A DNA stretch of 8,618 nt from Candidatus Dormiibacterota bacterium. GTDB lineage: Bacteria; Chloroflexota; Dormibacteria; Aeolococcales; Aeolococcaceae. Made by a program: the position numbers and the translations under genes. This document shows positions 1 to 6,976 of the stretch, one piece after another (within the stretch, counting starts at the first letter, position 1; each line of letters opens with the position of its first letter). Below the pieces are notes generated by a model, which searched no databases, had not been told where the DNA came from, and saw only the letters and a list, made by a program, of their open reading frames with translations. The DNA is taken from assembly GCA_019236085.1 (NCBI GenBank), contig JAFAJR010000137.1, forward strand, positions 1-8,618, in the 5' to 3' direction.

Positions 1-256
1 TGTAGACGTAGACCGGGTTCTTGTACTCGCCGAAGGCTTGAAAGTACAGCGGCATCGTGAAGCCGTGCTCGTCGACGCCGTAGTGCGCGATCGCCCACGC
101 GTTGTACCCGATTGACGCCTCATCGATGTACATCCCCGGCGGCGCGGTGTCGAGAGTCGCCAGGTTTCGGACAATGATGGCCGCAGCCGTGACGGCGAAG
201 GCCAAGCCCCAGAGGAGCAGCGTGCGCCGCGCCGTCGCGCGGCGCGGTTCATCCAC
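1..256 (-). CDS. GT-C (GT39/ArnT/PMT-like) membrane glycosyltransferase, N-terminal fragment
   Basis: Partial gene of 85 codons that runs off the left edge; its C-terminal part lies outside the window. Seen: an arginine-rich start (residues 5-11), a hydrophobic segment at about residues 13-29 that should be the first transmembrane helix, then a loop beginning PPGMYIDEASIGYNAW (residues 39-54) and ending EYKNPVYVY. Known: integral-membrane GT-C enzymes of the GT39/ArnT/PMT group carry an acidic 'DE' pair in the first extracytoplasmic loop, where the aspartate is catalytic; D45-E46 fits. They transfer a sugar from a polyprenyl-phosphate donor to lipid, protein or glycan on the outer membrane face. 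The GTG start is chosen because it gives a normal N-terminus and overlaps the end of the upstream C26 gene by 8 bases (GTGGATGA). It is the fourth and last visible gene of the tldD operon. The acceptor and sugar cannot be told from this fragment. Confidence 0.8.
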   Translation of the reverse strand, partial: MDEPRRATARRTLLLWGLAFAVTAAAIIVRNLATLDTAPPGMYIDEASIGYNAWAIAHYGVDEHGFTMPLYFQAFGEYKNPVYVY

Positions 257-968
257 GCGCTGCGGTGACGAACTCGGTGAAGAGGCTGCGGCCCCACGGG
301 GCCTCTGCAAGGATTGCTTCGGGGTGCCATTGGACGGCGGCCACGAAGCGCCGGCCGCGGGCTTCGACGGCTTCCACCAGGCCGTCCGGCGAGCACCCGG
401 CGGCGCTGAGCTCCTCGGCGAGTTCACGGATGCCCTGATGATGCAGGCTGTTGACGCGCAGCGAGGTCTCGCCGGTGACTCGGTGCAGGAACGAGCCCGG
501 CGTCACACGCACCTCGTGTGCCAGCGCCGTCCACCGCTGGTCGTCGGGATGGTGCTGTGCCGGGTCGCGTTGCGAGCGGACGTCTTGCCACAGCGTCCCA
601 CCCAGCGCGACGTTGATCACCTGGAGCCCGCGGCATATTCCCAGCACCGGCTTGCCGTCAGCGAGCGCCCACCCGGCGAGCGCGAACTCCATCGCGTCGA
701 GCTCGCAGTCGGTGTCGACGTTGCACGTGGGATCCGTCGCCGCGCCGTAGCGCGACGGCTCGACGTCCGGACCGCCTGGCAGCAGCAGCGCGTCGCATCG
801 CTCGTACACCGTTCGCAGAGCGTCGGCCGACGCGCCGGGCGCGATGCCGATCACTGCGGCTCCCTCAGCGTGCAGCGCGTCGATGTAGGCGCGGTTGCGG
901 ATGAAGCGGCGAGGCACGCCGTCGCGGGCTTCGCCGTGGAGCGTCACGCCAATGAGCGGGCCGCTCAT
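249..968 (-). CDS. Peptidase C26 / gamma-glutamyl-gamma-aminobutyrate hydrolase-like class-I glutamine amidotransferase
   Basis: A 239-residue cytoplasmic hydrolase of the PuuD/peptidase C26 family, which cleaves gamma-glutamyl amide bonds, for example gamma-Glu-GABA in putrescine breakdown. Seen: N-terminal beta-strand GPLIGVT; LLLPGGPDVEP (residues 61-71), the family's substrate/oxyanion loop; nucleophile elbow GICRG with C112; RVNSLHHQ (171-178); and the catalytic dyad in QWHPE (H215, E217). The complete Cys-His-Glu triad and the length near 240 residues suggest an active enzyme. An upstream ATG at 1001 adds 11 residues but lies inside tldE. The start at 968 is preferred because it places the family's GPLIGVT strand at the N-terminus and makes a 4-base ATGA overlap with the tldE stop. 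No other complete gene here has an ATG start. True substrate is unknown: no other polyamine gene is present, and proximity to tldD/tldE suggests processing of gamma-glutamyl-containing peptides (inference). Confidence 0.88.
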   Translation of the reverse strand: MSGPLIGVTLHGEARDGVPRRFIRNRAYIDALHAEGAAVIGIAPGASADALRTVYERCDALLLPGGPDVEPSRYGAATDPTCNVDTDCELDAMEFALAGWALADGKPVLGICRGLQVINVALGGTLWQDVRSQRDPAQHHPDDQRWTALAHEVRVTPGSFLHRVTGETSLRVNSLHHQGIRELAEELSAAGCSPDGLVEAVEARGRRFVAAVQWHPEAILAEAPWGRSLFTEFVTAARG

Positions 969-2293
969 GAAGTGAACATGAAGCTGCCCAGGTGCAGCCA
1001 TGGAGCGCTGACACCGCTCTCGTCCTCTCCGAGCTCGACCAGGCGCTCGCTGGACACGCCGCGCACGTCGGACAGCGCGTCGACGATGCTCTGGGTGAAG
1101 CGCAGGTCACGCACCGCGCGGCCAAGGCTGCCGTCCTCGATGAGAAAGGTGCCTTCGCGTGTCATGCCGGTGATGATGGTGCGCAGCGGATGCACGTTGC
1201 GCACGTACCACAGGCGGTTCACGTACAGGCCCCGCCGGATCGGCGCCAGCAGCTCGGCTCGCGGTGTGTCGCCGGCCTGCATCTCCAGGTGCGAGGCGAA
1301 GGGACCCCAGGTATTCGGCTGCGGCAGCGAGTGTCCGGTGGATGCGACGCCGTCATGCATCGCCGTCGGCGTGTCATACACGACGCCGGCGCACACGCCG
1401 TGGTCGATGAGCGGCACCTGGCGTGATGTCACGCCCTCTGCGTCGAACGGAAAAGGAAACAGCGCCTCGCTGCGCGGGTCGTCGCGGATCACCACGCGTT
1501 CATGCATCAGGCGCTCGCCGAGACGCATGAAGCTGCGGTGCTCCTGCACCGCCAGCGCGCTGAAACCCATCCAGCCGAGGTGCGTCAGCAGTTCGACAAC
1601 CGCATACGGCGACAGCACCACCTCGTAGTCGCCCGGCGGCTGGGCGACCGCGTTCTGGTTGCGCTCGCAGGTCTCCACCGCCTCCGCAGAAAGTTCGCCG
1701 ACGTCGACGCCGCTGATGTCGGCGGCGTGCCGCGCCGCATAGCCGGAGCCGTCCTCCCCGCGGAGCACCACCACTGCGCTGCACCTCGTTGTGGTCGCCT
1801 GCCGCTGCAGGCCGGCGGAGTTTGCAATCGCAGTCGCCACCGCGTCTGTGCTCACGTAGCCGAACGCCACAAGCCCCCTCGCCTCCGCGGCGCGAACCAC
1901 GGTCTCGACCATGGCGGCGCGCTGCTCCGCCGTCGCCGCTGCGGTGCTGCCGGCGAATGCCACGGGCGAGTCCTCAGCGCCGTCGGGATGTGGCAGCGGC
2001 GACGGATCGGATTCAGGAGCCACACGCAGCGCCTGGTGGGCCGCCTTCATCAGCCGCCCCGGCGCGTCGTCAGAGTCGCCGCTGGTCTCCGCTGCGGCGA
2101 CATGCCGGCCGTCGATGAGCCGGGCGCGCCAGCGCGTGCCGCGCTCGCTGACGTTCTGATGGATGGTGTTGTTGGCAAACCGCGTCAGCGACGACGCGAC
2201 GTCGCGCACCAGCACCTCGGCCTCAGCATTACCGGCGTGCTGCAGCGCATCCGTGGCGCGAGACAGCAGCTCGCTGCGGCTGCGCGTGATCAC
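965..2293 (-). CDS. tldE: TldE/PmbA-family metalloprotease partner subunit
   Basis: A 442-residue member of the TldD/PmbA family, near the usual length of about 450. Seen: the N-terminal signature LTRFANNTIHQN (residues 36-47) and the central segment around LSPYAVVELLTHLGWMGFSA. It has no HExxxH metal-binding motif, which separates TldE from TldD. Known: TldE pairs with TldD to build a cytoplasmic hetero-oligomeric protease. TldE is the non-metal subunit that helps form the chamber, and the complex matures microcin B17 and degrades the antitoxin CcdA in E. coli. The reading frame stays open upstream to an ATG at 2515, but those 74 residues overlie tldD. The GTG at 2293 is chosen because it gives a 4-base GTGA overlap with the tldD stop and a family-like N-terminus. 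No Shine-Dalgarno is visible, so translation is probably coupled to tldD. The downstream end overlaps the C26 gene by 4 bases. Confidence 0.9.
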   Translation of the reverse strand: MITRSRSELLSRATDALQHAGNAEAEVLVRDVASSLTRFANNTIHQNVSERGTRWRARLIDGRHVAAAETSGDSDDAPGRLMKAAHQALRVAPESDPSPLPHPDGAEDSPVAFAGSTAAATAEQRAAMVETVVRAAEARGLVAFGYVSTDAVATAIANSAGLQRQATTTRCSAVVVLRGEDGSGYAARHAADISGVDVGELSAEAVETCERNQNAVAQPPGDYEVVLSPYAVVELLTHLGWMGFSALAVQEHRSFMRLGERLMHERVVIRDDPRSEALFPFPFDAEGVTSRQVPLIDHGVCAGVVYDTPTAMHDGVASTGHSLPQPNTWGPFASHLEMQAGDTPRAELLAPIRRGLYVNRLWYVRNVHPLRTIITGMTREGTFLIEDGSLGRAVRDLRFTQSIVDALSDVRGVSSERLVELGEDESGVSAPWLHLGSFMFTS

Positions 2294-3732
2294 CGCGCCG
2301 GTTCTACGTGCACGTTGCGAAAGCGGCAGGGAGCGGCGCCGTGTCCCACGTGCATGAGCTGCGAGGGCTGGCCCTTGCCGCAATTCACCACTCCCCACAT
2401 GCGCCATTCCGGCTCCGCCGCGACCGCATCGCAGGAACGCCAGAACTCGGGCGTGGTGCCGCTGTACAGCGGGTTGCGCACCAGCCGCGTGCGTTTGCCG
2501 TCGATGATCTCCCAACCGTTCTGTGTGCCGAACTGGAAGTTGAGACGGCGGTCGTCGATGCTCCAGGAACGGTTCGTCTGCAGGTACACGCCACGTTCCG
2601 TGGTGGCAATCATCTCCTCAAGCGATGACGTGCCGGGCTCGAGGTTGATGTTCGTCATGCGGATGATGGGCAGCCGCGGCCAGCCGTCACCGCGCACCGT
2701 CCCGTTGCTCTCCATCCCCAGCTGCGCAGCGGTCTCGCGCGACATCAGGTAACCATTGAAGACGCCATCACGCACCAGCTCGACGCGCTGCGCCGGCGTG
2801 CCCTCGTCGTCCCAACCGAAGGTACCGAGGCCGGTGGCCCGCGTGGCGTCCGCGGTGATGGTCACCGCATTGCTGCCGTAACGGAAGTGGCCGAGGAGGT
2901 CGGGGGTCAGAAAGGACGTCCCGGCGTATGCCGCCTCGTATCCCAGCACACGGTCCAGCTCGGTGGGATGGCCGCACGACTCATGCACCTGCATCGCGGC
3001 CTGGCTGCCGTCGAGGATGACTGTCATCGTTCCTGCGGGACACTGGTCCGCCGTCAGCAGCGCCGCCGCCTCCGCCGCGATGCGCTCGGCGTGCTGCGCA
3101 AGCTCCATCGCCTCGATGGCCTCGTAGCCAGCGCACAATTGATGCCTGCCGAAGCTGTTGGGATAGCTGCGCGCCTGCACCTCGTCGTCACTGGTGGCCA
3201 CGGCGTCGAGCGAGGCGCCGGACTCGATGATGGTCTGGTCGGTGATCGAGCCGTCCGATGCCGCGAAGAAGCGGTGCTCGCGAACGAACTCCAGCGAGCC
3301 GGTGCGCACCGTCACCCGCGGCTCGCCTGCCATCGCTGCGTCCGCCGCAAGCAGCAGCGCAATCTTGTCCTCCACTGAGACGCCGAACGGGTCGCGGTCA
3401 GCAGGGGTGGTGTACTCCCCACGTTGAGCCTCGCGAGGCAGCAGTACTGTGGGGTTGCGCTGCACCCGGCCGGACGCCCGGGCCACCGCCGCGGCCTCCC
3501 GCGCCGCCACCTCCACGCCCTCGGCGGTGAGGCGGTCCGTGGCGGCGAACCCCCAGGCCCCGTCCAGGAGCACCCGGACGTTCGCCCCCTCGTCGTCGCT
3601 GACGTCGACCGAGACCACCTCGCCGTTCTTGACGGTGATGGCCTGAACCGAGCGGCTCACCACACGGCAGTCGGCGTACCCGGCGCCGGAGACAGCCGCC
3701 GCGTCGAGCGCCCGCTCCGCGAGGTCACGCAC
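2290..3732 (-). CDS. tldD: TldD-family zinc metalloprotease subunit
   Basis: A 480-residue catalytic subunit of the TldD/TldE protease (counted from the GTG at 3732). Seen: HESCGH at residues 250-255, the HExxxH metal motif of TldD, and NCGKGQ near residue 450. In TldD a C-terminal cysteine of this kind acts as third metal ligand (E. coli structure); here it is C451. The region between holds typical family blocks (GTFGWDDEGTPAQ, GYLMSRETA, RMTNINLEPG). Known role: cleaves short unfolded peptides threaded into the TldD/TldE chamber. The frame also allows a TTG at 3759, adding 9 residues, but that stretch contains a TATACT -10 box 8 bases ahead of the GTG. A leaderless GTG start is therefore preferred. 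It is the first gene of a four-gene overlapping operon, divergent from the histidine kinase. Gene identity is firm; the exact start is moderate. Confidence 0.92.
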   Translation of the reverse strand: MRDLAERALDAAAVSGAGYADCRVVSRSVQAITVKNGEVVSVDVSDDEGANVRVLLDGAWGFAATDRLTAEGVEVAAREAAAVARASGRVQRNPTVLLPREAQRGEYTTPADRDPFGVSVEDKIALLLAADAAMAGEPRVTVRTGSLEFVREHRFFAASDGSITDQTIIESGASLDAVATSDDEVQARSYPNSFGRHQLCAGYEAIEAMELAQHAERIAAEAAALLTADQCPAGTMTVILDGSQAAMQVHESCGHPTELDRVLGYEAAYAGTSFLTPDLLGHFRYGSNAVTITADATRATGLGTFGWDDEGTPAQRVELVRDGVFNGYLMSRETAAQLGMESNGTVRGDGWPRLPIIRMTNINLEPGTSSLEEMIATTERGVYLQTNRSWSIDDRRLNFQFGTQNGWEIIDGKRTRLVRNPLYSGTTPEFWRSCDAVAAEPEWRMWGVVNCGKGQPSQLMHVGHGAAPCRFRNVHVEPAR

Positions 3733-3747
3733 GGCGGCCGAGTATAG
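3732..3747 (-). promoter_or_regulatory. Leaderless-type promoter of tldD: -10 box abutting the GTG start
   Basis: On the minus strand CTATACTCG (3747-3739) contains a perfect TATACT -10 hexamer (3746-3741). The GTG start follows after 8 bases, which places the probable transcription start at or next to the start codon. There is no ribosome-binding sequence before the GTG. A -35 match is poor: TTCAGG with an 18-base spacer is the best candidate. The -10 assignment is read directly; leaderless transcription is inferred from spacing. Confidence 0.6.
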
Positions 3748-3751
3748 CCGC

Positions 3752-3766
3752 GGCCGCAAAGCGGCC
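3752..3766. repeat. Short palindrome GGCCGC-AAA-GCGGCC between divergent promoters
   Basis: A perfect 6-bp stem with a 3-base AAA loop. It lies just upstream of the tldD -10 box, within the expected spacer, and touches the expected -35 region of the kinase promoter. That is a natural place for an operator that affects both directions. No T-tract follows on either strand, and both flanking genes are transcribed away from it, so it is unlikely to be a terminator. Such short GC palindromes can occur by chance at this base composition. Confidence 0.4.
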
Positions 3767-3793
3767 TGAACACGGAGCGATCCCGCCTATACT
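3766..3793 (+). promoter_or_regulatory. Promoter of the histidine kinase/response regulator operon
   Basis: TATACT at 3788-3793 is an intact -10 hexamer inside CTATACTCG. CTGAAC at 3766-3771, with a 16-base spacer, is a weak -35 candidate. Transcription would start near 3800-3802 and leave a leader of about 25 bases before the GTG at 3827. That leader holds no clear Shine-Dalgarno sequence. The -10 is seen in the sequence; the start site is inferred. Confidence 0.55.
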
Positions 3794-3826
3794 CGAAGTC
3801 CGACCCAGACCAAGCGGTGTTGCTGA

Positions 3827-6358
3827 GTGAGACTCGACCCGCGCCGGCGTTTCCGCGACCGGCTGCTCATCGCCATGGTGGCGGTGGCACTGCTGCCCTT
3901 GGCGGCGTTCGCCGTGCTCGCCGCGTTCGAGCTGGACGGCGTGTCCCGCGGCACAGCCGTTGCGGCGCAGGGCGCGATCTTCCAGGAGGACCAGGCCCGT
4001 CAGCAGACTGCGGTGGCGGGCGCATCGGGCCTGATCGACGAGCGCATCGGCCAGATCGACACCGACCTGGGGCAGCTCGAGGCCCAGGTGCGCAACGCCC
4101 TGGGCACTGCCCCTGCGGCGCCACTCACCGGGCTGGTGGCGCACGGCGCCGTCGACTATTCCGGCGGGTCCGGGGATTCCTCGAGCTTTGAGGTGCCGCG
4201 TCCCGCGGCGCCTGACGACGTGCGGCTGCTGGCCTCGACCGGCGGCCTGGTCAGCGCCATGGAGGCGCTCCGTCACGACTTTCCCGAGATCGTGTCGGTG
4301 TGGGTGGGCGACACCCGCGACAGCACCCTGCGGATGGTCCCCGGCGCCGACCTCGAGCCGGTCCCGGTCACCGGCCACCTCGCGTCCGAGACCGCAACCA
4401 ACGACCGCGCGACCCTGCTGACGGCTGCCAGGACGGCCTTTCTCACCCACACCTCGTCGTGGACCGACGACGGGGTGTCTCGCGCCGGCGGCCCCTACTG
4501 GACCGACCCCTACCCGCTGCTGGGCAACGGCCAGCTGGGCGTCAGCGCATGGATCCCGGTGGCCGGCACCCAGGACTCGGTCGGTGTCGACGTCTCGATC
4601 CACGGCCTGGTCGGCAGCGCGTTCAGCACTGCGGGCTCGGTCTCGGCGCCGGCCGGCGCCTACTCAATGCTGCTCAGCAGCAGCGGCACTGTTGTGTGGG
4701 CCAGCCCCGGGCTAGGGCTGGACTTCAACGTGCCGGCGGACCCCACCGGGACGCCGCTGACGCCACCCACCGACAGCAGCTTCCGCCAGTCGCTGGCCCG
4801 GCTCGAGGCCTACGGCCAGCCCGGCATGGTGACTGCCACCCTGGGCGGGATAGCGAAGGATGTCTTCGCCGCTCCTGTCTATTCCGGCCGCTGGGTGCTG
4901 CTGCGGCCGGTGCCGGTCAGCGCGCTGGAGCCCGATCTCACCGGCCTGACCCACGGGATCACCGCCGGAGTGCATCAGCTCTTCCCGTTGATGGTGCTGC
5001 CGGCGCTGGTGCTCCTCCTGGGGCTCGCGTTCGTCGCGGCAACGCTGCTCTCCCGCCGCCTTGTCGGCCCGGTCCGCAGGCTCACCGTCGCCGCAGCAGC
5101 ACTGGCATCGGGGCGGACCGGCGACCCGGTGCCGCAGCAGGGCAGCGACGAGGTGGGCGTGCTGGCGACCACCCTGGAGCGGATGCGCGTCGAAACCAAC
5201 TCGCAGCGGGAGCAGATCCTGGCCGGCGCCGCCGAGCTGGAGGTCCGCGTGGCCCAGCGCACCGACGAGCTCCGGGCTCGCAACGACGAGCTGGTGGCCC
5301 TGAACGCGCTTGCCGCATCGCTGACCCGGTCGCTCGACCCGCAGCTCATCCTCGAGGACGCGCTCGACGCGGTCCGCGCCATCCACCCGTTGAAGGCGGG
5401 CCGCGGCTACACCTTCGACGGCGAGCAGCTGAGCGCAGCCGCTTCCTGGAAGGAAGCCGAGGCCGAGCTGGGCCTGCTCGATGCCATCGCGTCGGCGGCG
5501 ATCGTGGGACGCCGCCCCGTGCGCCGCCGGGCGCCGGGCGGCGTGCTGCTGGGCTGGCCGCTGGCCACCCGCCAGGGATCAGTCGGGGCGCTGGCAGTGC
5601 TCGCCGCCACTTCCCCGAAGCCGTCGACCCGGCGGCTGCTCCAGTCGGTGGCAGATCAGGTGGCGCTGGCGTTGCGGACGTCGCGGCTCTCCGCTGCAGG
5701 CAGGGACCACGCGGTGCTCGAGGAGCGCACCCGGCTGGCCCGGGAGATCCACGACACCCTGGCGCAGCAGCTCACCGGGATCGTCATCCAGCTCGAGGCG
5801 GCGGGAACCCTGGTGGAGCGGGGCTCCAACCGGGCTCAGCAGTCGGTGCAGATCGCGAGGGAGCTGGCTCGGAGCGCGCTGCAGGAAGCGCGCCGCTCGG
5901 TGTGGAACCTGCGACCGGCGCCACTCAGCGCCACGGGCCTGCTGGCAGCGATCCAGCGCGAGGCCGAAGCCTGGGAGGCGCGCACCGGCGTCGCCGCCAG
6001 GGTCCGGGCTCGCAGCGTGCCGTCGCGGCCGTCGCTGCAGCCCGCGGCGGAGGTGGCGCTGCTCAGGGTGGTGCAGGAAGCGCTCTCCAATGTCGCCCAC
6101 CATGCCCACGCGTCGTCGGTGGAGATCACGATGCGAACCGACGGCTCGGAACTGGTCGTCTCGGTGCGAGACAACGGCTGCGGCTTCGACCCCAGCGCAT
6201 CGAGGCCCCGGGAGGACTGCTTCGGCCTCGAGGGCATGCGCGAGCGAGTGCGCAGCGCCGGCGGTGCACTGTCCGTGGTGAGCGCTCCCCAGTCGGGGAC
6301 CGAGATCATGGCCCGCCTTCCACTGTCCGAACCTGCGGCGGAGGCGGCCGGCGCGTGA
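3827..6358 (+). CDS. Membrane sensor histidine kinase, NarL/LiaS/DesK-type (HisKA_3) with extracellular probable dCache sensor, HAMP and GAF domains
   Basis: An 843-residue sensor kinase that autophosphorylates on histidine and passes phosphate to the adjacent response regulator. Order seen: basic N-terminus; membrane helix at about 12-34; extracytoplasmic region of about 350 residues (35-384); second helix about 385-408; HAMP linker (about 410-460); a charged coiled coil (about 450-492); a GAF-like domain (about 492-620); HisKA_3 with H642 in the H-box LAREIHDTLAQQ; and HATPase_c with N-box EALSN (N755), G1 DNGCGF (782-787) and G2 FGLEGM (799-804). The sensor contains GPYWTDPYP and VGVDVSIHG, patterns typical of the first PAS lobe of dCache domains, then a second lobe (about 275-365). 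It lacks an obvious amino-acid-binding RxWY signature, so the ligand is unknown. A TGA lies in frame directly before the GTG, so no upstream start is possible. The last codons overlap the regulator gene by 4 bases. Confidence 0.93.
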   Translation: MRLDPRRRFRDRLLIAMVAVALLPLAAFAVLAAFELDGVSRGTAVAAQGAIFQEDQARQQTAVAGASGLIDERIGQIDTDLGQLEAQVRNALGTAPAAPLTGLVAHGAVDYSGGSGDSSSFEVPRPAAPDDVRLLASTGGLVSAMEALRHDFPEIVSVWVGDTRDSTLRMVPGADLEPVPVTGHLASETATNDRATLLTAARTAFLTHTSSWTDDGVSRAGGPYWTDPYPLLGNGQLGVSAWIPVAGTQDSVGVDVSIHGLVGSAFSTAGSVSAPAGAYSMLLSSSGTVVWASPGLGLDFNVPADPTGTPLTPPTDSSFRQSLARLEAYGQPGMVTATLGGIAKDVFAAPVYSGRWVLLRPVPVSALEPDLTGLTHGITAGVHQLFPLMVLPALVLLLGLAFVAATLLSRRLVGPVRRLTVAAAALASGRTGDPVPQQGSDEVGVLATTLERMRVETNSQREQILAGAAELEVRVAQRTDELRARNDELVALNALAASLTRSLDPQLILEDALDAVRAIHPLKAGRGYTFDGEQLSAAASWKEAEAELGLLDAIASAAIVGRRPVRRRAPGGVLLGWPLATRQGSVGALAVLAATSPKPSTRRLLQSVADQVALALRTSRLSAAGRDHAVLEERTRLAREIHDTLAQQLTGIVIQLEAAGTLVERGSNRAQQSVQIARELARSALQEARRSVWNLRPAPLSATGLLAAIQREAEAWEARTGVAARVRARSVPSRPSLQPAAEVALLRVVQEALSNVAHHAHASSVEITMRTDGSELVVSVRDNGCGFDPSASRPREDCFGLEGMRERVRSAGGALSVVSAPQSGTEIMARLPLSEPAAEAAGA

Positions 6359-6957
6359 TCCGCGTGCTCGTGGCTGACGACCATCCGGTCGTGCAGCACG
6401 GTATCTGCACGATGCTGGAGCTGGAGGACGACATCGACGTGGTGGGCCGTGCCTCTGACGGCGTCGCCGCGGTTGCACAGGCGGAACAGCTGCACCCCGA
6501 CGTCATCCTGCTCGACGTGCAGATGCCGGAGATGGACGGCATCGAAGCGCTGCGGCGCATACGGGCCCGCAACCCCGAGGCGCGGGTCATCGTGCTCACC
6601 ACGTACCGCAACGAGGACTACATCTTCCCGTCGCTGCAGGCAGGTGCTCGCGGCTATCTCTTGAAGGATGCGACGCGCGAGGAGCTCGCAGGCGCCATCC
6701 GCGACGTCGCCGCGGGGCGCTCCCTGCTCGACCCCGAGATGGTGCGTGCGGCGCACGCCGAGCACTCGATGCTGACGGCGCGTGAACGCGACGTTCTGCG
6801 TCTCATGGCTGACGGAAAAAACAACGCGCACATCGCCACAGCTCTGTTCGTCAGCGAGAACACGGTCAAGACGCACGTCAGCAACATCTTCACCAAGCTG
6901 GGCTGCCGCGACCGCGCAGCCGCGGTGCTCATCGCATGGAAGCGTCATCTGATCTGA
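6355..6957 (+). CDS. NarL/LuxR-family response regulator
   Basis: A 200-residue DNA-binding response regulator, the cognate partner of the preceding kinase. Seen: receiver domain (about 1-120) with the acidic pair D8-D9, phosphoacceptor D54 in LLDVQMPEMDG, the switch T82/T83 and the conserved K104 in YLLKD. The C-terminal LuxR/GerE helix-turn-helix (about 138-200) contains LTARERDVLRLMADGKNNA and the recognition part SENTVKTHVSNIFTKLG. All residues needed for phosphorylation are present. The GTG start overlaps the kinase stop in a GTGA junction, which indicates translational coupling and fixes the start. The same frame stays open far upstream across the kinase gene, but that extension has arginine/glycine-rich shadow composition and is not coding. 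Targets are unknown; autoregulation through the divergent intergenic region is a reasonable guess only. Confidence 0.95.
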   Translation: MIRVLVADDHPVVQHGICTMLELEDDIDVVGRASDGVAAVAQAEQLHPDVILLDVQMPEMDGIEALRRIRARNPEARVIVLTTYRNEDYIFPSLQAGARGYLLKDATREELAGAIRDVAAGRSLLDPEMVRAAHAEHSMLTARERDVLRLMADGKNNAHIATALFVSENTVKTHVSNIFTKLGCRDRAAAVLIAWKRHLI

Positions 6958-6961
6958 CGGC

Positions 6962-6976
6962 TACACTCGCGGCGTG
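6962..6976 (+). promoter_or_regulatory. Leaderless promoter of homoserine dehydrogenase
   Basis: CTACACTCG (6961-6969) carries the -10 hexamer TACACT (6962-6967), followed by six bases and then the GTG start at 6974. A transcript starting about 7 bases after the -10 would begin at the G of the start codon. The whole gap between the response regulator stop and this GTG is 16 bases, so any -35 lies inside the end of the regulator gene, where no good match is seen. No Shine-Dalgarno sequence is present, which agrees with a leaderless mRNA. Confidence 0.6.

Larger units (their letters stand above)
3739..3795. repeat. Perfect 9-bp inverted repeat formed by the two divergent -10 regions
   Basis: CGAGTATAG at 3739-3747 and CTATACTCG at 3787-3795 are exact reverse complements separated by 39 bases. 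Each arm contains the TATACT box of one of the divergent promoters, so the symmetry probably comes from both promoters using the same extended -10 sequence. A dimeric regulator using both arms is possible but not shown. Confidence 0.75.

Noticed and set aside
102..1628. Plus-strand open frame of 508 codons opposite the C26 and tldE genes
   Set aside because: Arginine/alanine/serine-rich translation with no domain pattern; it is an antisense shadow of two well-supported genes in high-GC DNA.
2294..2515. N-terminal extension of tldE to an ATG at 2515
   Set aside because: It overlies the 3' end of tldD and has no family similarity; the GTG at 2293 gives the normal TldE length.
1502..2752. Plus-strand open frame of 416 codons opposite tldE and tldD
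   Set aside because: Histidine/arginine-rich composition, no motif, fully antisense to motif-bearing genes.
3752..3766. Palindrome considered as an intrinsic terminator
   Set aside because: No T-run follows on either strand and both adjacent genes are transcribed away from it.
3725..4603. Minus-strand open frame of 292 codons opposite the kinase sensor region
   Set aside because: It covers the divergent promoter region and has shadow composition; the plus strand carries a convincing membrane sensor.
4300..6354. Long upstream extension of the response regulator frame (total 885 codons)
   Set aside because: The part before 6355 overlaps the kinase in another frame and is Gly/Arg/Pro-rich; only the last 200 codons show receiver and LuxR motifs.
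5836..6948. Minus-strand open frame of 370 codons opposite the kinase end and regulator
   Set aside because: No recognisable domain; antisense to catalytic motifs of both two-component genes.
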